Shown: positions 30,755 through 41,409 of the stretch, piece by piece
Position numbering within the stretch: the first letter of the stretch is position 1
Layout of the letters: the number at the start of each line of letters is the position of its first letter
Program-made: the position numbers and the translations under genes
Assembly: GCA_963921195.1 (NCBI GenBank)
Contig: OY992537.1
Coordinates: 98,476,736 to 98,540,735 of the forward strand
Source: Pegoplata infirma
Taxonomy: Eukaryota; Arthropoda; Insecta; Diptera; Anthomyiidae
Length of the DNA stretch: 64,000 nt
Reading direction: 5' to 3'
The notes under the pieces: model-generated
What the model was told of the DNA's origin: nothing
Seen by the model: the letters and a program-made list of their open reading frames with translations, nothing else
The model's database searches: none

Positions 30755-32227
30755 ACTCAAAATAATACATTAGTAGATTCACTATTTTTTTTTTTTTTGC
30801 TAATGCTAGTTAGCTAACTTTTAGCAAATTTTTAGTTGAAATTAGCATGTTAGCAAAAATATCTTGTAAACTTCATTTAGCGCATTAGCAATTTTAAACA
30901 AAATTTGAACTAATTTTTTTTTTGCTAAATTTAAAATTGAGTTGAACAAATTTTTAGAAGCATTTTTGCAAATATTAGCAAAAATATATGGTAATTTTTT
31001 TTTTTTAGAAAACTTAAAAGGCGCTATCTCGGAAACTAAGCCAAATAGAGCAAAATAGAGGCCATTTTTGGTTCTCGGGCTCACCACAGTATCGCCGGTC
31101 CTCTTAACATGTGTGGACCCTAATGGGTCCTAACTTTGGATCAAAAAAGTTAGCATTCCCGAAAATTTTAAAATGCTCATATCTGGGTAAATATTGCCGA
31201 CACAACAAAAAGTCCAAAACCATTTTTGTAGCTCAAGAACAAGACCGCAAAATAATCAAAAGCTCTCCGAGTAATATTTTTAAAGTTATCGAGTTTTTTA
31301 ATTCACAAAACCCCAGTGGTCCCTAAAATCAAGTATCTCAAAAACTAAGCAAGGTAGAGCGAAATGGACATAAATTTTGGATCAAAAGCTATGACGATTT
31401 TTAAGGAACCCAAATAGGTCTAGGCCCATCGGGGTCTGGACCTATCGGGTCCGAACCCAATGGGGTCCTCAAATGTGTATGAGCTAAATTGAAATAAAAA
31501 CAAGTAAAAAAGTTAAATTCGGCCTTGCCGAATGTAGTGATACCCTCCACAATTTCAAAAAGATTATTGCAAAAAACTTTATTTAAAAGGAAATTACTTT
31601 TGAAAAAAAAAAATTTTTTGAAAAAAAATTTCCGCGAAAAAAAATTTTGGTAAAAAAAAAACCCGCGATTTTTTCTTTTTTTGTAAAAAAATATGTTCGT
31701 ACTTGTTTAAATACCATTTGATGTTCAATTATGTTCACATATGTCAACCAGAAGCCGAATTAAAGCATTTTGTATTTTTAGGTTATGTTTAATGTACTGA
31801 AATTTTTGAGGTGTGCTTACATTTTCGTTCATAACTTTTGAACCGCTGAACCGATATCGCTCAAATGCAATACCAAACTTCTCGGGAGAACTTCCAATAA
31901 ATATGTTAAGTTTCAGTCATCTCTGTGCAATATTTTGTCCGCGACAGCATTTGCCACAGACAGACAGACAGACAGACGGACAGACGGACATCGCTAGAAT
32001 GTCTTAAAATCGATCGGGCATCATGAATATATATACTTTATGGGGTCCCAGATCGATATTTCGATGAGTTACAAACAGAATGACAAACTTATATATACCC
32101 TCTATCACTAAGTGGATGGTATAAAAATTAAGTGTACTAATTTTTGGCAAAACATTTTTGCGAACTTTACCAAAAAAAATGTGGGTTCAAAATCAGCAAA
32201 ACATTACAGTTTTTTTTTTGTGTAGTT
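30755..32227. mobile_element. ACACTC-type TIR element, split by a mini-me/DINE-like insertion
   Basis: Left terminus ACACTCAAAATAATACATTA (from 30756), right terminus rich in T followed by GTGTAG (about 32210-32227). The interior has repeated TTAGCAAA boxes and a GC-richer part (31020-31490) with phrases such as GGGTCC and AAACTAAGC. That part recurs inverted in the element at 34434-35115. The mini-me/DINE-like element occupies 31501-32127. Confidence 0.55.
31501..32127 (+). mobile_element. mini-me/DINE-like element, best preserved copy
   Basis: Starts CAAGTAAAAAAGTTAAATTC, with the hairpin ATTCGGCCTTGCCGAAT at 31517-31533 just inside. The interior holds CATTTTCGTTCATAACTTTT (also at 43102). 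A (CAGA)n run follows at 31959-31990, then CATCGCTAGAATGTC, (TA)n, TATGGGGTCCC and the core GATATTTCGATGAGTTACAA, ending GGATGGTATAAAAAT. The proto-microsatellite CAGA/TCTG, the TA run and the conserved core are the hallmarks described for dipteran mini-me elements, now linked to Helentron-type non-autonomous transposons. Confidence 0.8.
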
Positions 32228-32362
32228 GGTCTTGGTAGTACATTCTGTATAAAAAATTTTATTTGTTCTGAAATATCGAAGAAATTGCGAAGAATATCTA
32301 AAGGATATTTAAAAAAAAATACTAATGAAAAAAAATTTAGATTTTTTTTTTATTATATCGAG

Positions 32363-33902
32363 GGCCTATATTCAAAACCCTCTATCTAAACAAACACAAC
32401 TTTTCAGGAGAGCCAAAAAATCTGTTTATTTCTCGTATTATTAGAGTAATTAAAATTCGATATTCTACAATATTTTTTTTTAAATCAACTACTGAATCTC
32501 ACATATGATTCGTTTTTAAAATTTTGCACTATTGGGGGTTTAAGAGGATAGATAGAGGGTTTTGTTTCTCAAAAATATTAAGTACACTCAAAAAAAAAAA
32601 CTGTAAAGTTAACAAAAAATTTAGTTAAATTTAACTAAAAAAGCACCTGATTTTGGGCCAACTAAATTTTTAGTTAATTTAACTAAAAATATTTAGTTAA
32701 CTTTTCGTAGAATGAATTTAGCAAAAAAAAACCGTAACTTTATCTAAAAATTTAGCTGAAATTTCGTAACGTTTTTATGTACATATATTAACAAAAAAAT
32801 TAGTTGAATTCAGCTAAACTTTTTGTTACTTTTCGTAAACTAAAATTTAGAAAATATTTTGTAAAAAATTAAAAGTTTATTTTTTATATTTTTTCATCAG
32901 CTTAAGTAGAACTTATGAGATTTGCATAGGAGGCTTCACAAGAAATTCCACTTAACAAATTTGTTACGAAAAATCAGCAAATTAATTAGTAAAAATTCGT
33001 AAACTCAGTTTTGAAGTCAACAAAAAAAATTAATACAAAATTTGTTCAAAACTAGTATTTTCGTAAATTGAACTTAACTAAAAAAAGTAGTTAAAACGCT
33101 GATTTTAACTAAAAATTTGCTAAAAAGCCAGTAAACTCGAGTTAACAAAAAAAATTTGTTAACTTTACAGTTTTATTTTTTTGAGTGTACATGAATGAAA
33201 ATGATCAGATAGAGGGTTTTGCATTTTAATAAAAATTGATTATTATGATTTCATTTACGACATCGTTAAATTTTTAACGTAATTTATTAATGATAACGGC
33301 TTATAAAAAATTCCGAAATCGCGGTTTTGGTCCACAGATGCGGATTTTTAAGACAAAAATTATGTTTTTACCGAATACGTCTCAAAAGTTGACAAACTGT
33401 TGAGTATGTTATGTAAAAAATAGTAAAAAAATTAAAAACGCGATTTTGGTCCACAGATGCTGATCAGCATCGGGATTTTTAAGATTAAAATTTTTATTTC
33501 ATAATGTACACAAGACATCCAAATTTTGAGCCATATTTTTCAAAAAAGTCAAACAAGAATTTTCAGAAAAAATTAGCATCAGTGGACCAAAATCGTGGTT
33601 CTGGAATTTTGTTGACAAATTCATGTGCAGCATGCAAAAATTAGTATGAAAACATGTAATGCATGATGAAATTATTCAAAAAAAATATTTATGAATTAAT
33701 TATTTGAAAAGATAGAGGGTTTTGCATTCAGAAAAATTAATTGTGTAAGAGATAGAGAAAACCAAAAATGCAAATAAAAAAGCAAAAAAAAATATTTTTG
33801 TTCTGAATTTTACACCATAGATGAGGGCCGTTTTGCTGAATATTTTGCCATCAAAAAGTCGTTTTCGTGAAAATGGAATATAGAGGGTTTTGAATATAGG
33901 CC
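32363..33902. mobile_element. TIR element with perfect 23-bp ends and repeated subterminal boxes
   Basis: Left end 32363-32385 (GGCCTATATTCAAAACCC plus TCTAT) is exactly reverse-complemented at 33880-33902. The motif GATAGAGGGTTTTG recurs inside at about 32551, 33213 and 33714, and GGTCCACAGATGC recurs at 33328-33458 with an inverted copy near 33583. Subterminal arrays of the terminal motif are typical of transposase-binding sites. An ACACTC-type element (32583-33188) is nested inside. No transposase frame was seen. Confidence 0.75.
32583..33188. mobile_element. ACACTC-type TIR element (MITE), nested
   Basis: ACACTCAAAAAA then ACTGTAAAGTTAACAAAAAA on the left. The right end is AAATTTGTTAACTTTACAGT, a T-run and GAGTGT. 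The inner sequence is built of TTTAGTTAA/TTAACTAAA boxes, so most of the element can fold on itself. Confidence 0.8.
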
Positions 33903-34433
33903 TTCGATATATTTTTTTTTTCTTAATAAGCTAATCAAGTAAAATTATTATAAAAAATACAAAAATATAAATTTTTGGTTTTCGCCGCTTGTAAACGTTG
34001 TTACCAACAAATAAAAAATTTTAAGCGGAATATATTATCAAGACGAACTAAAACCCTATTACGTAAGCTTATCAAAACTAAAAAAAAAATCTTAAAAAAT
34101 TTTTAGAATTAGACCCTAACCAACCTAAAATTTTTTTTCATGGTCACTTTTGGAACTGAAATACTTGTAGGACCAAAATGAAACTTTTTGTCATTAAAAA
34201 GCTAATCAAGGTAAATTATAATAAAAATGAAAAAAAAATAAAAACATATTTTTTTTTTTTTTTTTCATTTTGTGAACTATTTTTTTAGACCCAATGTTCG
34301 GTAGCGACCCCTAAACCTTAATCAAAAATTCTGAAAAAAAACCACGTGTTATTTTCTCACGGTGCTTAATATATATTCCGGGTGGCCCGTACAAAAATCC
34401 AACTTTTGTTTTTATGAACCACCCTACTTACTA
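33903..34433. other. AT-rich stretch, no gene
   Basis: Contains two similar blocks with AAGCTAATCAAG (33937 and 34199 areas), each followed by TAAAATTATTATAAAAA-like sequence. Nothing coding. Confidence 0.4.
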
Positions 34434-35115
34434 TACACTCAAAAAAAGTGTACTAAACTCTGGGAAAATTAACAAAATTTTATGAATAAGAGGAAATGAT
34501 TTGGCTACAAAGATTTTTTTTCTTGGTTTTAGTTAATAATTTGCTCAAAAATGAGGAAAACAAAGTTATTTAATTTTAAGCCAATTTTAACTAGAAAATG
34601 GGAAAAATTATATTACACTTTAGTTCATTTACAGTTTTGAACTAGATTGGATCTAGACCCTGGACCCATGGGTCCAACCCCTGTTAACTCGAGATCCCTT
34701 TGGGTCCTTTAAGGGTCCCCATAGATTTCGCTTTATCTGGCTTATTTTTTGAGATACGGTAATAAGGGGTCTTGAAAATCTTAAAAACTGGATAACACAA
34801 AAACTATTAATCGGAGGGCTTTCAGGTATTTTGCGGAAGTGTTCTACGAGCCAAGAGCTACAAATGCCGTTGGACCTTTTCTCGTGTTGGCAGTATTTAC
34901 CGAGATATGTGCATATATAAAATCTCGGTAATTAAAAATTAGATCTAAAATTAGGGTCTTGAGACCCCGACAGATATGCAGAGCTAGGCTATTCCAAATT
35001 TGTTTTGTAGTCTTTTAATCCGTTTCGCTCTATCTAGCTTAGTTTTCGAGATATCGCCATTTTGAATTTTTAACTAAATTCTTAGAAGTCATTTACTAAA
35101 TTCTCAAAAAATATT
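34434..35115. mobile_element. ACACTC-type element, second copy of the GGGTCC-rich family
   Basis: Begins ACACTCAAAAAAAGTGTACT (34436). The interior 34650-35070 carries GGACCCATGGGTCC (34667-34680) and CGAGATATCGCCATTTTG, inverted relative to 31020-31490 of the element at 30755. The right end reads TAAGAAGTACAC, where another element appears to begin. Confidence 0.5.
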
Positions 35116-35529
35116 AACTAATTTCTAAGAAGTACACATAGAAAATAGATTCAGTTGTTGCAACTGAATTGTTTGCCAACTGAATTTTTGCGGTTGCACC
35201 AACTATCACAATATTCAGTTGCCTCTACTGCCAATTCAGTTGTCTCTACCGTTAAATATCTATTATAAGAACCGAATATTTTTATGTTAAAATTGACATT
35301 GGTTAGAGTGATCGAATTTTAAAAAGCGTTATATAGTTGTACCAATTAATATTTTTTAAAATTGTTTCTTTTGAAATAAAAATTTTTAATATTTTTTTCA
35401 AGCAATTTTACTAATTTATTTGATTGTAAAAATTTTAAAATTTAAAAAGTGAAATAAATACATACAATAGAAAAATAAATTAAAACTGGAAATAAATAAA
35501 AAATAAAATAGAAAAAATTTAACATCTAA

Positions 35530-35870
35530 GAATTTTTCTAAAAAAAAAAAATGTCTCAGAATCTGAAAGACTTTCTAGAGCAAAAATAAATCTAAGTCAA
35601 AATATATCTCTTAAGAAAACATGTCAATGAAAAAAACAAAAAAATATCTCAGACTTCTAGAATTTTTTCATGGAAACATATATCAAAATCCTAGGATTTT
35701 TTAATAAAAAAAAAGGAAAAGTCTCAAATTCTGAAATTTTTCCTACAAAAAATATCTCTGATTTGGAGAAAAGGTTTCAGGTTCTGAAAAATTTTCCCAA
35801 AGAAAAAGTCTCAGATTTTGAGTAATTTTTCCTATAGAAAATGTCTCCGATTCTGAGAATAGTTTTGGAT
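35530..35870. repeat. Palindromic satellite, locus 2 (short, diverged)
   Basis: About ten diverged units with TCTCAGAATCTGA / TCAGATTTTGAG and TTTCCTATAGAAAA. Orientation seems to switch inside the patch, as expected for a self-complementary unit. Confidence 0.75.
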
Positions 35871-36210
35871 GAAACTTTTTTAATTTCAATATTCTGGCAT
35901 TTACAAACCTTAAATTTGTTACAACTCTCTGGACACTTTGGACTCTAAGGATTTCTTGGAAACTGCATCAAAGTTTTTTATAGTTGGCTCAAAAAACGAT
36001 TTTATTGTCGACTTCTGGGTAAAATATCATCTTTAGCATCTGCATTAAAGTTGCGTGTGCAAATACCTAAAATAAGATTTATTAATTTAAATTGATTGTA
36101 TTTCGGCAGTGGTATCAACTTACCGTCAACATTTGTAACATTTTTTACGAAATTTTACATGAATTTTATTTAAAAATTTAAAAAACGTCTGAACACAATA
36201 ACATTTTAGT

Positions 36211-37686
36211 TTTAAATGATTACTTCTGATTAATTTTTATTAAAAAATAAAAATTGTTTTATTCGACCTTTAAAATATTATATTTTGAGGATGTTTATTC
36301 TGGCTCGAGGTCATTATTTTCTTTTACTAATTAAAACCATGATATTCTCATAGAATAATTTTCAAGAAAAATTATTTTTGTTTTAAATTTATTTATGTTG
36401 GTCATTTTTGCAAGACTTAATCGACACGTGTTTCGGAATTTGTCAAGATTCCATTGTCAAGATTATTTAGCAAAAATAGAAACGATTTACTACAAAGTAG
36501 CAAACGAGTCTAATGACAAATCGTTTAGTGCACAAACTAGCAAATTAATACATATTCGCCTCTATTCGCAATGAGAATTAGAAAGACGAAGAAATTGTAC
36601 CATACTAATAAAAAATTTTTATTTTTTAATAAAAATTAATCAGAATTTGAACATAATGGTTGGCACGCCATGTGATGAATAACCCTAATATGGAGTATTT
36701 GTTACAACAAAAACACAAAAAACATATTGTTGTAGTCCAATGGACTATCGTATGTAAAATTGTTTTAAATATTTTTGTTGGTTATTGATAATCGTTGCCT
36801 TATTAGTATGGTACAATTTCTTCGTCTTTCTAATTCTCATTGCGAATAGAGGCGAATATGTATTAATTTGCTAGTTTGTGCACTAAACGATTTGTCATTA
36901 GACTCGTTTGCTACTTTGTAGTAAATCGTTTCTATTTTTGCTAAATAATCTTGACAATGGAATCTTGACAAATTCCGAAACACGTGTCGATTAAGTCTTG
37001 CAAAAATGACCAACATAAATAAATTTAAAACAAAAAATAATTTTTCTTGAAAATTATTCTATGAGAATATCATGGTTTTAATTAGTAAAAGAAAATAATG
37101 ACCTCGAGCCAGAATAAACATCCTCAAAATATAATATTTTAAAGGTCGAATAAAACAATTTTTATTTTTTAATAAAAATTAATCAGAATTTGAACATAAT
37201 GGTTGGCACGCCATGTGATGAATAACCCTAATATGGAGTATTTGTTACAACAAAAACACAAAAAACATATTGTTGTAGTCCAATGGACTATCGTATGTAA
37301 AATTGTTTTAAATATTTTTGTTGGTTATTGATAATCGTTGCCTTATTAGTATGGTACAATTTCTTCGTCTTTCTAATTCTCATTGCGAATAGAGGCGAAT
37401 ATGTATTAATTTGCTAGTTTGTGCACTAAACGATTTGTCATTAGACTCGTTTGCTACTTTGTAGTAAATCGTTTCTATTTTTGCTAAATAATCTTGACAA
37501 TGGAATCTTGACAAATTCCGAAACACGTGTCGATTAAGTCTTGCAAAAATGACCAACATAAATAAATTTAAAACAAAAAATAATTTTTCTTGAAAATTAT
37601 TCTATGAGAATATCATGGTTTTAATTAGTAAAAGAAAATAATGACCTCGAGCCAGAATAAACATCCTCAAAATTTAAATGATTACT
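36211..37686. mobile_element. Inverted plus tandem duplication (P-S-P'-S-P'), flanked by a 14-bp direct repeat
   Basis: Arm P (36228-36605) is the reverse complement of P' (about 36806-37187). Spacer S (about 36606-36805, containing GGTTGGCACGCCATGTGATG) follows P. S and P' are then repeated as a tandem copy 543 bp further on (CAGAATTTGAACATAATGG at 36641 and 37184), the second P' ending at 37672. TTTAAATGATTACT occurs at 36211-36224 and 37673-37686, just outside the structure. The copies are nearly identical, so the duplication is recent. No coding frame. Confidence 0.85.
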
Positions 37687-38277
37687 ATTTTCATTTTTTT
37701 TGACGCAAAACGTTTTGTAATTGAAATGAAATCCTAACGACCAATTATTAGTTAAGACCAATACAAATTTATAATTTAGTAAAATTTTTCAAAAATAAAA
37801 AGTTATTCAAAATTTGGTTAAGTTAACCAACATTTTCAGTTGTGGATACTATTACCTAATGTTTTTGGAATTTTTTAATTTAAACAAATGATAATTGGTC
37901 GAGATGAAAAATAAGGACTAAAAGAAACGGTTGTACTTACTAAATATTTTTCAAAAACTTTATTAGTTTTTAGTTTGGGTATATTAACCAAATTATTAGT
38001 TGTTGATACATCCATTCGGTCACGATTGAAAATTAATTATTACTACTGTTATTTATTTGGTATGGTGATAAAAAATTAACAATCACAACTAAAAATGTAT
38101 AAGATTTATCAAAATTCCGTTTTCATAATGGAATTCCAACTAAAAATTTTTCTGTGTGTACACTTCCTGAACTAAAAGAAGAGAAATACGATAATGTTCT
38201 TTTTAGTAAATTTTAACTAAACTTTAAGAAACTATATGATGTTTACATATGAGAAAAAATGTTTTTTAATGGATATC

Positions 38278-39997
38278 TACACTCAAAATAATCACTCTGT
38301 TAAATTACAGAGATACTCTGCTGAGCCAGCAGAAAATACCATAGATTTCCAACCAGCAAGATTTTTTGTTATTTTACGAAGAAAACTCTGTAAAATGATT
38401 TCGATAAAAAAAACTGTAGATTTACAGAATTATCTGTAAAATGTAGATAAAAGCGACCAGGATTTTACCAGGAAGCATGGATAGTAATAACTTGACACAA
38501 AATAAAGTCAAATGCTATAATTTAAATGCGCCTGCTTAAATGTTTCGCACGCGAATATTTAACTTTGTAGAAATTATTTATAAACTCGCTGGATGTTCTC
38601 ACGGTTTTTTTTAAATAAACTTCTCATTTTCAGTTCCACATTTGAGCGGGGTCATTCCAGTAAACACTTTTATAAAATTAAAGGGAAATCGTTTAAGAAT
38701 GCCTTGACTTTATTGTATATCTTTTAAATGCGCTTGATATGGCTTTACCACAATGGTCCCTATTTGATTCCTGATAAATTTTTCCTTCCTTAATGTGCAA
38801 GTTGTTTTCAGAATTGGGAAATGCCATCATGTAAATTTGCCCGCTTTAATGCTTCCAAATTGTAAATTAACTTTTTTTTTGTGAAAATTACGAGTTCCTT
38901 TAATTTTGCACTACACCTCGTAAAATTTAGCATATTTTATTGCAATTTAAGAAGCTTTTTAAAGAGGGGTTGAAATACTTGGACGTTTTTAAAGAGATTT
39001 TAATTTGAAAACCGTATTACAGAGTAATAGTAAAATAACAGATGAAATTTAGTATTTTGGTTACGAGAAAATAACAAAATATTTTTCTAAAATCTGTACA
39101 CTCAAAATAATTACTCTGTTAAAAACTCTGTAAAATGACTGTAATCTCAATTCGACAGATATTTGACAAAGTTATCTGTCGAAATACAGATTTTAAGAAT
39201 ATACTTTGTATTTTCTTGTAACCGAAAAACAAAATTTTATGTGTAATTCGACTTTTTACTTTGTATCTCCATTTTACAGATAATAAACATAGTTTTTTGT
39301 TAAAATACAGATTTTATAAAAAACTTGTGTTTTTTTTCTCGTAACCAAAATACAAAATTTCAACTGTAATTTTACTTATTGCTCTGTAATAATAAAACCA
39401 GGTAAATTTTACAAGGATGTCGTGTAAAATTGGAGGTACTCGTAAAAAAACTTTCACAAAAATAAAAAAAAAGTTAATTTAGATTTTGGAAGCATTAAAG
39501 CGGGTAAATTTACTCGATGGCAGTTTCCAATTGTCAACACTACTTGCACATTAAGGAAAGATAAATTAATTAGAAATCAAATAGTAAATAAAATAGTCAA
39601 ATTCTGGTCGCTTTTATCAATATTTTACAGATAATTCTGTAAATTTACAGTTTTTTTATCGAAATCATTTTACAGAGTTTTCTTCGTAAAATAACAAAAA
39701 ATCTTGCTGGTTGGAAATCTATGGTATTTTCTGCTGGCTCAGCAGAGTATCTCTGTAATTTAACAGAGTGATTATTTTGAGTGTATTTTAACAAAAAATC
39801 CCTATTTATTATCTTTAAAATAGAGATTACAAAGAAAAAAGTGAAATTACAGATACAATTTTGGTTTTCGGTCACAAGAAAATACAAAGTATTTTCTTTA
39901 AATCTGTATTTCGGCAGATAACTTTGTCAAATATCTGTCGAATTGAGATTACAGTCATTTTACAGAGTATTTAACAGAGTAATTATTTTGAGTGTAA
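38278..39997. mobile_element. Interleaved inverted repeats X-B-X'-B' with ACACTCAAAATAAT ends
   Basis: X starts TACACTCAAAATAATCACTC at 38278, and its reverse complement ends at 39787. The pair includes TATGGTATTTTCTGCTGGCT and CTTTCCTTAATGTGCAAG on the matching arms; the left arm has an extra stretch of about 300 bp near 38460-38750. B starts TACACTCAAAATAATTACTC at 39097, and its reverse complement ends at 39997. B forms the loop of the X hairpin, while B' lies outside X'. The small open frames 38236-38439 and 39645-39887 are the same sequence read from the two arms and are not genes. Confidence 0.8.
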
Positions 39998-40089
39998 GGG
40001 TGGCATGATCTTGTAAAAATTCGGCTTTGTTAAATATTTTTTTATGAAAATGCGTAAATTTTGGGGGGTCTTTATGTGAAGGCATAGAC

Positions 40090-40488
40090 CTACACTAAGA
40101 AAATTATGTCATTAACTGTTTGTAGGTTATTTTAAAAAGTTATCAGTAAAGTCATTTTAAAAGAAAAATCACTTATTTTATAAAGGATTTAATTTTTTTA
40201 CTGTTTCTGTAGTTTAAAAAAAATAATTTACTGTATTAAAAACGAATTTTCTGTTACATTTAATTTCGGCAGTAAAAAATGTCTTCTATAGTTTTACTGT
40301 TTTTCAATACAAAATAACTGAATATTCACTTGTTTTTTAATGTTTTGGTTAGTCATTAAATTAACATTTAAAATTGACTGTAATGTATTTTTGTTTTAAA
40401 TGAAAAAACAGTGGAATGGTTTTTAAATAAAATTTCATTTGTTTTAAGTGAATATTCAGTGGAATTTTCCTACATAATTCTTTGAGTG
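40090..40488. mobile_element. ACACT-type MITE
   Basis: Left end CTACACTAAGAAAATTATGT (about 40090), right end CCTACATAATTCTTTGAGTG plus TA (40467-40488). The interior is made of ACTGTAAAA/TTTTACTGT and AAATGAAAAAACAGTGGAAT boxes. About 400 bp, non-coding. Confidence 0.65.
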
Positions 40489-40556
40489 TACGATATCCAT
40501 ATGAATACGAAATAATCTTTATTAAATTTAAGTCGACACGTATTTTTGCTTTAGAC

Positions 40557-41025
40557 TAGTGCCTGCGGTCAGTACCGTAGTACCGGGAATACCGGTATTA
40601 CCGGTTCTTGAATTATTCCCGGGAATACAGGTATTCCCGGTTCCGGTTCTGGCGGTATTCCCGGGACTACAGGTATGCATATTTTTTAAAATTTTTTATA
40701 ATTAAAATTTTTTCTTCGCTTTTACCAAAAAAAAAAATATGAAAAAACACCATTTTCATTTTTTTATGAATTTAAGAAAAAAATATTTACATGATTTTTA
40801 AATAATTTTACAAACACAACTAAATATTTCTGAAATACTGATTAAATGGTGTAATTTAAATATTTTTTGGTATAGTATTTTTTTTATTTTTTGAGAACTG
40901 GTACCAGGTTCAGAACAGGGAATACCGGTATTCCCGGGAATATATCTAGAACCGGGAAACCGGTTCCAGAACTGGGAATACCGGTATTCCCGGGAATACC
41001 GAGAACCGGGAAATGGGGAGCACTA
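40557..41025. mobile_element. hAT-like MITE with 8-bp target-site duplication
   Basis: CTTTAGAC at 40549-40556 and 41026-41033 flanks a 469-bp element that starts TAGTGCC and ends GCACTA. Both ends contain arrays of self-complementary boxes such as GGGAATACCGGTATTCCCGG, making them very GC-rich against an AT-rich centre. Eight-base duplications with TAGTG-type ends are typical of the hAT superfamily. No transposase. Confidence 0.8.
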
Positions 41026-41409
41026 CTTTAGACGATATACCTGTTAGTTCCGGAGGTATCGAAATTTTCCCGAAGGTCCACATTGTTTCATAAGGGGACG
41101 ACGAAAGTTTTAAACACTGATATGTCCGATTAAGGGTACTTTTCACTATCACACATTTCCATTATACAAGCGTAATTTCACCATGTTAGCGAAATATTTT
41201 TTTAAAAAATTTGGCCAGAAATTGTTCACTTATTAGATACGACTAGGTTTTAATCAAAAAAGAATCCAAAAATCTTTGGGAAGTTGGTAAATTTTGATGT
41301 GTATAATGGAAAAGTGTGATAGTGGAAAGTACCCTTAAGCTGAGACACCCCAACCTTAAAATCGTCTCTTTTATATATATTTTAAGTTTCAGGCAAATCG
41401 GTTCATAAA

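Larger units (their letters stand above)
35115..38163. mobile_element. Candidate composite TIR element containing satellite and inverted duplications
   Basis: TACACATAGAAAATAGATTC plus AGTTG at the left (from 35113) is mirrored by CAACTAAAAATTTTTCTGTG plus TGTA at the right (38139-38162). CAACTGAA/TTAGTTG boxes occur inside both ends. It contains a short palindromic-satellite patch (35530-35870) and the P-S-P' structure (36228-37672). Boundaries are inferred from the imperfect ends only. Confidence 0.45.

Noticed and set aside
38236..39887. Two near-identical open frames (NNHSVKLQRYSAEPAENT...) on opposite strands
   Set aside because: They are the two arms of one inverted repeat, so the similarity is structural. 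No known domain.
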